Shown one piece after another: positions 28,485 through 35,771 of a DNA stretch of 64,000 bases; the stretch's first letter is position 1, and each line of letters begins with the position of its first letter. The stretch spans positions 1 through 64,000 of the forward strand of contig CAYUVF010000015.1 in the NCBI GenBank assembly GCA_964448045.1, read 5' to 3'. Made by a program: the position numbers and the translations under genes. Source of the stretch: CAYUVF01 sp964448045 (GTDB lineage Bacteria > Bacteroidota > Rhodothermia > Rhodothermales > Salinibacteraceae). A model generated the notes under the pieces. It searched no databases and was not told where the DNA came from. It worked only from the letters and a program-made list of their open reading frames with translations.

Positions 28485-29165
28485 TCAATCGGGCAGGGCC
28501 GATCGCACGTCGGCCTCGCATCGGTCCATGTGGCGCTGCAGCAGCTCATAGCCGATGTGCGCACGAGCCACGCGCCAGCGCGCGCAGGCCACCCGCTCGA
28601 TGTTCTCCTCGGCCTCGGGATGGAAGTCGCGCTCGGGCGTCTGCATTAAAAACCAGTGCGTCGTCTTCACGTCGTACGTTCCGGCTCGCACGTAGCCGTG
28701 CTGCGTCGTCCCGAGGGGCCGGACGAGGCGCAGCGTGCGGATGCCGACCTCCTCGCGCACCTCGCGGAGGGCACACTGCTCCACCGTTTCGCCGGGGTCT
28801 TGCTTGCCCTTCGGCAGATCCCACACGCCCCGACGGAAGATGAGCAGCAGCGCCACATCGTCTGCGGTGCGGCAGCCGATGTAGCCGCCCCCGGCCGTCA
28901 CGGCACGCGGCGGGTGATACGGATCGGTGTTGCAGAGCGCCTCGGGCGGGATGTGTCCCACCTTCATCCGATGCGCCGTTGCCGCACGCGGCAGATCGGG
29001 AAGCGCCCGTCCGTTCACAACGAGAATGGGCCCGCCCTCCGCAGCGGACTCGGCGGCGTCGAGCGTGGTGTGGAGCAGCAGGGGCGCGTCGGCCGTCGTG
29101 CTCAGCCCCTCGGTAGCAATGCGGCTGAGGGGGGCGCCGGGCGGGAGGCAATGGAAGAACAACAT
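28485..29165 (-). CDS. Nudix hydrolase
   Basis: The product (226 aa) carries a full Nudix box, GKQDPGETVEQCALREVREE plus VGI, in the C-terminal half. A WDLPKGK strand precedes it and an RWRVARAHIGYELL helix follows. The N-terminal 80 or so residues are a separate region of unknown role, with LLHTTLDAAES and GPILVVNGRALPD. Nudix enzymes hydrolyse nucleoside diphosphates linked to another group; the substrate cannot be told. ATG 29165 (MLFFHCLPPG) was preferred over an upstream in-frame ATG at 29222. Confidence 0.88.
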   Translation of the reverse strand: MLFFHCLPPGAPLSRIATEGLSTTADAPLLLHTTLDAAESAAEGGPILVVNGRALPDLPRAATAHRMKVGHIPPEALCNTDPYHPPRAVTAGGGYIGCRTADDVALLLIFRRGVWDLPKGKQDPGETVEQCALREVREEVGIRTLRLVRPLGTTQHGYVRAGTYDVKTTHWFLMQTPERDFHPEAEENIERVACARWRVARAHIGYELLQRHMDRCEADVRSALPD

Positions 29166-29599
29166 GAGCAGCGGAGGTGAATGAGAAGAGGGATACCGAT
29201 TCCATCTGGGCGATGTCGGCAAATATTATGGGTTATGGATGTTGACCTGTGTCGTAGAGACGCGCCGCCGCGCATCTCGACCCGTGGCAGACAATCGATG
29301 TGGTTTTTTTGTCCTGTATGCTGTGCAACGTAGGAATAGGGAGGGCAACCCGTAATCGAACTATCCGATATGTGAAAGGGCGTATGGTGAGGAACTGTTC
29401 GGCGGACGGGCCTGCGAAGATCCGCCGTATGGGGGCCAGGCATTCGATGGCGCGGTGTTCGGCGGGGGAACATCTTCCTACCGATGAGTTTCTGAACCGC
29501 GGACGCGATGGACGCGGCATGCCGCCCGCTTGCCCCTAAACGTCCCCACTCGTTTGTGGCATTCCCTGGAGGCCTTTCGTTCACACCGCCTGTTCTTTT
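29166..29599. other. Intergenic region without intact gene
   Basis: No protein was recognised on either strand in this 434-bp stretch, apart from the imperfect palindrome at 29251-29281. A T-run (TTTTTTT near 29306) follows the palindrome. The region leads into a decayed DUF1614 gene, so it may contain further eroded coding sequence. Confidence 0.45.
29251..29281. repeat. Imperfect palindrome of the GTAGAGACGCG type
   Basis: GTCGTAGAGACGCG and CGCGCATCTCGAC are near-complementary around a short loop. GTAGAGACGCG palindromes are a recurring intergenic element in several bacterial groups. Only one copy is present in this window, so its repetitive nature is inferred. Confidence 0.4.
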
Positions 29600-29952
29600 A
29601 TGCGGTTGGCTGCTCCGCCCGGTTGTTTGGCCCTGGCGCTGCTCGGGGCCCTTGGCGCAGTGGCGCTCAGCGCAGCCGTGCGCTACGGGTTGGCCGAGCC
29701 CGTGCCCGAGCGAGGGATCACCCTGCCGGCGCTGGTGCCGGCGTTTGTCGCCGCCCTCTCGGCGTACCTCGTGCTGCCCGCTATGGCGCCGCCGGTCGCG
29801 TTCGCAGCGGGGGGCTCGGCCCGCTCCTCGGCGCCGACCTGCTACACCTGCGCGACATCGAAACGGTGGGGGCCGGCGTAGCCAGCATCGGCGGGACCGG
29901 GACGTTTGACGGGATCGTGCTCTCCGGGCTCGTTGCCACCGTACTCGCCTGA
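29600..29952 (+). pseudogene. Truncated, frameshifted DUF1614 membrane protein
   Basis: One frame reads RYGLAEPVPERGITLPALVP and further hydrophobic residues from 29600. A second frame continues from about 29809 with GGLGPLLGADLLHLRDI and VASIGGTGTFDGIVLSGLVA up to TGA 29950-29952. Both parts match the C-terminal half of DUF1614 proteins, whose signature is GADLL followed by SIGGAGTFDGI. The frame changes at the six-G run 29809-29814, where a one-base indel is the simplest cause. The N-terminal half is missing. A sequencing error in the G-run is possible, but the missing half supports real decay. Confidence 0.75.
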
Positions 29953-30066
29953 GCACCTCTGCGCCGGAGACGGGGGACTGGCGCATCTGTCGTCCAGTAA
30001 TTACTTTACGACGGCGGCCGCACCGCCGCATCCGCTACTCTTCACCGATTGGCCACGACGTACTCC

Positions 30067-30492
30067 GTGTCTTTGTATTCCCTTCTTTACAGCAGCGCGG
30101 CCAGTTGGCCCATGACCGATGAGGAGCTGGTCGAGTTGCTGGATCAGTGCCGGGCTTATAACTCGCGGCATGGCATCACCGGCATGTTGCTCTACCACGA
30201 CGAGGCGTTCATGCAGTACCTCGAAGGCGAGAAGGAAGAGGTGCTGTCGCTGTTCGACACCATCGCGCTGGATGAACGCCACACCGGCGTGACGATCTAC
30301 ATGGAGAAAACCATCGAGGAGCGCAACTTTGCCGACTGGTCGATGGGCTTCAAGAAGGTGGAAGATGTCGACCCATCGGAGCTGGAGGGGTTCAGCCCGT
30401 TCCTCGAAGAGGGGTTCACCTCCGAGGCCGCGACGGAGAACCCCACGATGGCGATGCGCCTGCTGCTCAAATTCAAGGAACTGGAGCTTTGA
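30067..30492 (+). CDS. BLUF-domain blue-light photoreceptor
   Basis: The product (141 aa) is a short BLUF protein, which binds FAD and senses blue light. Starting at GTG 30067 places every key residue at the numbering of the cyanobacterial protein PixD: Y8, N32, Q50, W91 and M93. This strongly supports this start over the in-frame TTG at 30049. Typical stretches are SLYSLLYSSAAS, NSRHGITGMLLY, FMQYLEGEKEEV, LDERH and DWSMGF. After residue 95 a short acidic helical tail follows, with no output domain, so it must act through a partner protein. It lies just after the decayed DUF1614 gene. Confidence 0.93.
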   Translation: MSLYSLLYSSAASWPMTDEELVELLDQCRAYNSRHGITGMLLYHDEAFMQYLEGEKEEVLSLFDTIALDERHTGVTIYMEKTIEERNFADWSMGFKKVEDVDPSELEGFSPFLEEGFTSEAATENPTMAMRLLLKFKELEL

Positions 30493-30565
30493 TCTCTCGC
30501 CGCCGAACCCAGGAGGGGAGCCCGGATAACGGATAACGAGCCGGACGCCCCCTGCGGGGAGCGCT

Positions 30566-31585
30566 TCACGACGCCAGCAAGATTGCCACGACGAGGATGG
30601 CGAGGGCCAGCACCCACAACGCCACAGCGATACGCGTCGCTTTCTTGGCCTGTTTCGCCTCGTACCACTTCATCGGCTGGATGCCCTGCGCGAGAAACGT
30701 CACCACGCCAGCCAGATTCACCGCCACAACGTTGGTGCACAGCAGTAGAAAGGCGCCATAGGCCGCCGCCGCGTTGCCCGCGCCGAGCAGCATGCCCAGC
30801 GCCACCAGGGGCGGCAGCAACGCCACCGCCACCATCACCCCGATCAGCGCAGTCGATACACCGCGGGTGAACGATAGCGCCCCGGCCACCCCGGCCGCGA
30901 GCGCGAGAATCACATCCGCCAGCCCGATCTGCGTGCGGAGGGCGATCTCGGGAATCGTGGGGTCGACCGGCAGCATCAGTCCGAAGGTGACCGAGAGCAC
31001 CAGGGCCAGCAGCAGGCTGCCCACGTTCACGCGCAGCGAGCGGATGAGCAACTGCGTGTCGCCCAGCGTGGTGCCCAGTGCCAGCGCGATGTTCGGCCCG
31101 ATGAGCGGCGCAATCACCATCGCCCCGATGACCACGGCCGGGCTGTTGCGCAACATGCCCCCGGCTGCAACGATCGTCGAGAGGAGAACGAGCAGGTAGT
31201 GCGTCGTCTCCGCTTGGACCGAGTCGTTGATATCCTGGTACAGCTCTTCCCGGCTGATGCGCGCCGTAGACGAGCGCTCCGAGGGGTCCTCCTCCGTGGC
31301 GTCGTCCGCCGTCTCCTCCTCGTCGTCGTCTTCGTCTTTCTCCGGGCGCGGGATCGTCGCCTCGACCGGCATGAGCACGATCCGGTAGTCCGACTCCAGC
31401 GAGAGCTCTGTGTCGAGCCATTCGAGGAAGGCGTCGGTGTCCTCGCTGTCGATGAGCGCGCGGGTGAGATGCTGGCCGTCGTTCAGCGTTTCGTCCCATC
31501 GGCCCAGCACGCTGTGTTCCTCGCCCCAGTCCAGCGAGTCGTCGTAATCGGCCGGGAGGTAGACATCAACAAGGCGCAACGCCAT
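30566..31585 (-). CDS. DUF389 (TIGR00341-type) membrane protein
   Basis: The product (339 aa) has an N-terminal soluble part of about 90 residues, a highly acidic linker (Asp/Glu runs) and a membrane domain with five or six helices. It carries the family stretches SPAVVIGAMVIAPLIGPNIALALG and ALIGVMVAVALLPPLVALGMLLG. Its function is unknown. It is the last gene of a minus-strand run aroE-pgeF-yheT-DUF389 with gaps of 3, 22 and 31 bp, so it is probably co-transcribed. Confidence 0.9.
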   Translation of the reverse strand: MALRLVDVYLPADYDDSLDWGEEHSVLGRWDETLNDGQHLTRALIDSEDTDAFLEWLDTELSLESDYRIVLMPVEATIPRPEKDEDDDEEETADDATEEDPSERSSTARISREELYQDINDSVQAETTHYLLVLLSTIVAAGGMLRNSPAVVIGAMVIAPLIGPNIALALGTTLGDTQLLIRSLRVNVGSLLLALVLSVTFGLMLPVDPTIPEIALRTQIGLADVILALAAGVAGALSFTRGVSTALIGVMVAVALLPPLVALGMLLGAGNAAAAYGAFLLLCTNVVAVNLAGVVTFLAQGIQPMKWYEAKQAKKATRIAVALWVLALAILVVAILLAS

Positions 31586-31616
31586 GGCAGCAGGGTGTTG
31601 GATGCGAGAGCGTGGG

Positions 31617-32588
31617 CTATGCCGGAACGGCCCGGTGGAGAAAGGCCGCCGCGCGCCGCTCGGACCAGTACGTGCCGTCGGTCGCGAACGATACGAAGCC
31701 GACGTGGCCGCCTTGTGCGGGCACCTCCAGCGTCAGGTGCGGATGCTCGCGGGCCAGCTCGCGCGGATAGCACGACGGTGCCAGGAACGGGTCGTTCGCT
31801 GCGTTGACGAGCAAGGTCGGCACGCGGATGGCCCCAAGCAGCGGTTTGCTGCTGGCGCGCCGGTAGTAATCGAGCGCGTTCTCGAAACCGTTCAGCGGGG
31901 CCGTGTAGTAATCGTCAAAGTCGGTGAGCGAGCGCAAGAAATTGAGCGGCACGTCATCCACCCGATGGGGCCACTGCTGCTTCTTCGCGCGGATCTTGGC
32001 GCGCAGCGACTGCAGGAAGTAGTGCGTGTAGTGCCGGTTCGACGGACGGGCCAGCACGCGGGCTGAGCCCTTCAGGTCGACGGGTGTGGAAAACGCCACC
32101 GCGCCACCGATGCGCGGGTCGACCGCCCCGGCGCGCTCGCCGAGGTACTTGAGCGTCAGGTTGCCGCCCAGGCTAAAGCCCACCAGCGCCGCCGCCGCAT
32201 ACCGGCCCGTCGCCAGGACGTGATCGACGACGCGGGCGAGGTCGCCCGTTGCGCCACTGTGGTACGTGCGCATCTGGCGGTTGGGCGTGCCGCTGCAGCC
32301 GCGCAGGTTCCACGCCACCACATTCCAACCGCGCCGGTGAAGCGCCCGAGCCATGCCGCGCATGTAGCGGCGGTGAGAGCTGCCTTCGAGGCCGTGCGTG
32401 AGAATGGCAACGCGCTCTGTGCTCGCGGATGCCCAGTCGAGATCCAGAAAATCGCCGTCGGGGGTAGCGATGCGCTCACGCCACGCATATGTGAAGTCGA
32501 CGCGACGCGCCAGCGAGGCGTACAGCGTCTGCAGATGGCCGCCCCGGAGGAGCGCCGGCGCAACGTAGTCGGAGGAAAGGAGCGGCAT
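31617..32588 (-). CDS. YheT-family alpha/beta hydrolase
   Basis: The product (323 aa) has the family entry RGGHLQTLYASLARRV, oxyanion strand ILTHGLEGSSHRRYMRG, NLRGCSGTPN, the nucleophile elbow GFSLGGN, the acid in NAANDPFLAP and the catalytic His in GGHVGFV. YheT-like hydrolases are predicted esterases or lipases with unknown substrates. It sits in the aroE-pgeF operon. No signal peptide is seen, so it should act in the cytoplasm. Confidence 0.9.
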   Translation of the reverse strand: MPLLSSDYVAPALLRGGHLQTLYASLARRVDFTYAWRERIATPDGDFLDLDWASASTERVAILTHGLEGSSHRRYMRGMARALHRRGWNVVAWNLRGCSGTPNRQMRTYHSGATGDLARVVDHVLATGRYAAAALVGFSLGGNLTLKYLGERAGAVDPRIGGAVAFSTPVDLKGSARVLARPSNRHYTHYFLQSLRAKIRAKKQQWPHRVDDVPLNFLRSLTDFDDYYTAPLNGFENALDYYRRASSKPLLGAIRVPTLLVNAANDPFLAPSCYPRELAREHPHLTLEVPAQGGHVGFVSFATDGTYWSERRAAAFLHRAVPA

Positions 32589-32610
32589 AGCGGATGAGAT
32601 GGAGCGGCAC

Positions 32611-33411
32611 CTACGGAGAGTCGGTCCAGCCGATACACCCCATCATTCGGCCCGTCGTTCCCTCGTCGGCGCGGTGCGAGAAGAAGAGGTCCGATTCATT
32701 CATCGTGCAGTGGGGCGAGACCTCGATCTGTGCTGGGGGCACCCCGGCCGTGCGGAGCTGACCGACGATCGTCGCTTTCAGGTCGACGTGTGGCTTACCC
32801 CCGCCGGCGGGGCGGACGACATACTTGGCATCGAACTGATCGGCCACGGCGTCGCCGACTTCGAACGCGTCGGCCGAGATGCAGGGGCTCACGAACGCGC
32901 GGACGCGCTTCGGCTGCGCATCGAGCTGGGTCATCGTGTTGATCGTTTGCGTCACGATGCCGGCGACGAGGCCGCGCCATCCGGCATGGCAGGCGCCCAC
33001 GACGCCCGCCTCGGGATCGGCGAGGAGCACGGCAGCGCAATCGGCCGCACTGATGCACAGGAGCAGCCCGCGCGTTGCGGTCACGAGGCCGTCGCACGAA
33101 GGGATGTGGCCCGCCTGCCGGACGATCCGCACGGTGCCGCCGTGGACCTGCCCGGCGGTGACCATCTGATCGAGCGTCATGCCAATCGCTTCGCAGAGGC
33201 GCCGCCGGTTTTCGCGGACGTGGTCGATGGTGTCGCCCGTGTGCGAGCCGAGATTTAACGAGGCGTACGGCGCGTCACTGACCCCGCCGCGGCGCGTGGT
33301 GAAGCCCGCTGCCAGATGAGCGACGTCGTCGAAGATCGAGGGGCGAACCAGAAGCGAGGCGCCGGAGGCGGAGGGTGGGTCGGGCACGGGAGTCGGGGGC
33401 GTCTGAGACAC
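32611..33411 (-). CDS. pgeF: Peptidoglycan editing factor PgeF (laccase-domain protein, YfiH family)
   Basis: The product (266 aa) matches the laccase-domain family. Visible are GFTTRRGGVSDAPYASLNLG, TAGQVHGGTVRIV with a metal-ligand His, ISAADCAAVLLADPEAG with Cys, VGACHAGWRGLVAGI with the second His, and PCISADAFEVGD. Relatives clear wrongly assembled muropeptide precursors; purine nucleoside activity is also reported for the family. Its ATG lies 3 bp after the aroE stop, showing tight coupling. Confidence 0.92.
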   Translation of the reverse strand: MSQTPPTPVPDPPSASGASLLVRPSIFDDVAHLAAGFTTRRGGVSDAPYASLNLGSHTGDTIDHVRENRRRLCEAIGMTLDQMVTAGQVHGGTVRIVRQAGHIPSCDGLVTATRGLLLCISAADCAAVLLADPEAGVVGACHAGWRGLVAGIVTQTINTMTQLDAQPKRVRAFVSPCISADAFEVGDAVADQFDAKYVVRPAGGGKPHVDLKATIVGQLRTAGVPPAQIEVSPHCTMNESDLFFSHRADEGTTGRMMGCIGWTDSP

Positions 33412-33414
33412 GGA

Positions 33415-34287
33415 TCAATCGCGATCGTTGGAGGAAAGCAGGGCGCTGCGGACCCGCTCGGGGGGTAGCGGCTGGCCCGTCCACTGCTCGAAGGCGGCCG
33501 CAGCCTGGCCGATCAGCATGGCCAGCCCGCCGATGGGTGTGGCGCCGCGCGCTTCGGCCTCGCGCAGCAGGCGCGTCTCGCGTGGATTATACACGAGATC
33601 GTAGACGATGTGCTCCGATGAAAAGTCGTCGCGCGCGGGCCAGGGCGTTTCGTTGGGGTCTGGATGCATGCCCACCGGCGTTGCGTTAACGACGAGCCGG
33701 CTCGTGCGAATCGCCGGACCGGCATCAGCCAGCGGGACGACGTGTAATGCCTCCCCCGGATCGTGGGGGGCAAGGTCGGCAGCCAGCCGCTCGGCTTTGT
33801 CGGGGCTGCGGGCGGCCAGCGTGAGCCGTTCGGGGGCGAAGGCAGTGAGCAGCGCGTAGGCCACGGCCCGCGCCGCGCCGCCGGAGCCGAGGATCAGCAT
33901 CGGCGCGGCGTCGAGGCGGTCTGCCCGCGGTTTCAGCGGGGCGAGGAAGCCGGGCACATCGGTATTGTCGCCGCGAAGGGTGGGCGGATCGTCGCGCGTC
34001 CGCGTGATGGTGTTGACGGCGCCCACAGCGCGGGCGCGAGGCGTCAGCTCATCCAGCAGCGGGAGCACCGCTTGCTTGTGTGGGATCGTAACGTTGGCCC
34101 CGAGCGCGCCCATCGCCCGAAGGCCCGCGACGGCTCCGGGCAGGGCTTCGGAGCGCACGCGGGTCGCCAGATACACGGCGTTGATGTCGTGGTGGGCAAA
34201 CCCGGTGTTGTGGATCTGCGGCGAGCGCGAGTGCGCCACCGGATCGCCCAAAAGCGTTACCAGTCGCGTATGCGCGTCGATCGTCAT
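33415..34287 (-). CDS. aroE: Shikimate dehydrogenase
   Basis: The product (290 aa) reduces 3-dehydroshikimate with NADPH in aromatic amino-acid synthesis. Signature parts are LLGDPVAHSRSPQIHN (shikimate binding), NVTIPHKQAVLPLLDE (catalytic Lys), GAVNTITR, ILGSGGAARAVAYAL (nucleotide fold) and GLAMLIGQAAAAFEQWTG at the end. It is the first gene of the aroE-pgeF-yheT-DUF389 operon. A decayed outer-membrane barrel fragment lies just upstream on the same strand. Confidence 0.95.
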   Translation of the reverse strand: MTIDAHTRLVTLLGDPVAHSRSPQIHNTGFAHHDINAVYLATRVRSEALPGAVAGLRAMGALGANVTIPHKQAVLPLLDELTPRARAVGAVNTITRTRDDPPTLRGDNTDVPGFLAPLKPRADRLDAAPMLILGSGGAARAVAYALLTAFAPERLTLAARSPDKAERLAADLAPHDPGEALHVVPLADAGPAIRTSRLVVNATPVGMHPDPNETPWPARDDFSSEHIVYDLVYNPRETRLLREAEARGATPIGGLAMLIGQAAAAFEQWTGQPLPPERVRSALLSSNDRD

Positions 34288-34302
34288 TGGAAGGGGGCGA
34301 AG

Positions 34303-34590
34303 TCAGAAGCGCTGTGCCAGTCCGAACCCAAGGAACGTCTCATCCGATTCATCATCAAGCCGGACGCCGCCGTTGAGGTCGAGTTGCAGGGAGAAGTTCA
34401 GCAGATAAGTGAATCCGCCCTTCAGGTAGTGGGCCTCGGTGGCTTCAGGATCGCCGCTGAGGAATCCGCCATAGCCTGCGTACGCGCTGAGGCCCTGCAC
34501 GCCAGAGGGGTGGATCAGGAGGCGGTTTGGACTTCCACCATACCCCGCATCCGGCCGAAGGTTTTGCTGCGCGGCGGGCCTTGGCGTCAA
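34303..34590 (-). pseudogene. C-terminal remnant of an outer-membrane beta-barrel protein
   Basis: The last 60 or so residues of this frame (AYAGYGGFLSGDPEATEAHY, then GGFTYLLNFSLQLDLNGGVRL, ending GLAQRF) have alternating polar and apolar strands and a terminal Phe. They resemble the end of barrels in the MetA-pathway/transporter family. The region upstream of about 34500 is not barrel-like and runs into the GH5 leader. The gene therefore seems to have lost its N-terminal part. It ends 15 bp before the aroE start. Confidence 0.6.
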
Positions 34591-34634
34591 TCTTGTGTGC
34601 GTTAGTGGCCCCGCCTCCCATCTTGATTGCCGTT

Positions 34635-35675
34635 ATGCTATTTCGAGCCTGCTATTGCCGTTTTATCCTGTGGATGGGCCTGATCGGGGGGATCGGACTG
34701 ATTGGGGCGGGCTGCCACGCGTCCAACGAGCCGTCTATGCTGCGCGTCGAACAGCACCAGATCGTCGATGCCGCTGGGGAGCCGGTCGTCCTCCGCGGCG
34801 TCGCCCTCGCCGATCCGTACTTCTTGGCCGAGGTCGAGGCTCGCGACGCAGCTGCCGACCTCCGCGCGCTGGCCGACCGGTGGGCGGTGAACGCCATCCG
34901 CGTGCCCATCTACCCGGAGTTGTGGATGCACCATCCCGGCTATCTGGCGCGGTACGTGGATCCGGTGGTCGAACGCGCGCAAGCGCTCGGATTGTATGTG
35001 CTGCTCGGCTGGCATGCGCAGGGGCATCCTCACGAGGGCATGGTCGAGGTGCCGGCCTGGGCCAACGAGCCGCCGTGGCGCGGGAACCCAACCGCGCCCA
35101 GCGAAGCGCTGGCGGTGGCCGCCCTCACACGGATCGTGCAGCGGTACCGGGACCAGCCCGGGGTACTCTACGGCACCTTCAACGAGCCGGCCGGGCTTTC
35201 GTGGAGCGCGTGGCGCCCGGTGGCCGAGCGGCTGGTGGACGCCGTCCACGCGGTGGATTCGACCGCTGTCGTCCTCGTCTCGGGGACGAACTGGGGCTAT
35301 GATCTCAGCGGAGCGTTGGAGCAGCCCATCCGGCGCGACAATGTGGTGTACGAAACCCACCCCTATCCCGGCAAAGGCGAAGACTGGATTCCGGTGGTTC
35401 GCGCACTTACGCAGCGGCATCCCGTGCTGATTGGGGAGTGGGGCTTTGCGTGGTCCGGCGAGGGAGCAGAGCCCCCGCCGTCGTTTGCGATGGAGGCGTA
35501 TGGCGCGCAGCTTCTGCAGGTGGCGCGCGCGTTAGAGATGGGCTGGTTGGCGTGGATCTGGCACGATACGTGGCAGCCCGGTCTGCTCCGCACTTTTGAC
35601 GGATACGTTCCCAGCGAATACGGCAAATTCGTCCAAAATCAGCTTGAGGCGTCGTCGCCGGAGCCCTCCCGGTAG
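34635..35675 (+). CDS. Glycoside hydrolase family 5-like lipoprotein
   Basis: The product (346 aa) has a signal with lipobox (GLIGGIGLIGAGC). A GH5 TIM barrel follows: LRGVALADPYF, AVNAIRVPIYPELWM, the acid/base Glu in YGTFNEPAG, YETHPYP and the nucleophile Glu in LIGEWGFAW. It probably cuts a beta-linked glucan. It is the first gene of a polysaccharide cluster, where it may trim or release the product, as cellulases do in cellulose operons. ATG 34635 starts the signal peptide; an ATG at 34674 would give a shorter one. Confidence 0.88.
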   Translation: MLFRACYCRFILWMGLIGGIGLIGAGCHASNEPSMLRVEQHQIVDAAGEPVVLRGVALADPYFLAEVEARDAAADLRALADRWAVNAIRVPIYPELWMHHPGYLARYVDPVVERAQALGLYVLLGWHAQGHPHEGMVEVPAWANEPPWRGNPTAPSEALAVAALTRIVQRYRDQPGVLYGTFNEPAGLSWSAWRPVAERLVDAVHAVDSTAVVLVSGTNWGYDLSGALEQPIRRDNVVYETHPYPGKGEDWIPVVRALTQRHPVLIGEWGFAWSGEGAEPPPSFAMEAYGAQLLQVARALEMGWLAWIWHDTWQPGLLRTFDGYVPSEYGKFVQNQLEASSPEPSR

Positions 35676-35771
35676 CACGCGAGCGCAAGAGTGGTTTGGC
35701 TTTTGCGGTTCGAGGGGGCCCACCGGCCGCTTGGCCGGATCCACCATCCCCCACCGAATCGACGCCCCCTT

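Noticed and set aside
29102..30031. A 309-codon minus-strand frame across the Nudix start, the intergenic region and the DUF1614 remnant.
   Set aside because: It is low-complexity Arg-rich, with no motif, and covers the recognisable DUF1614 fragments on the other strand.
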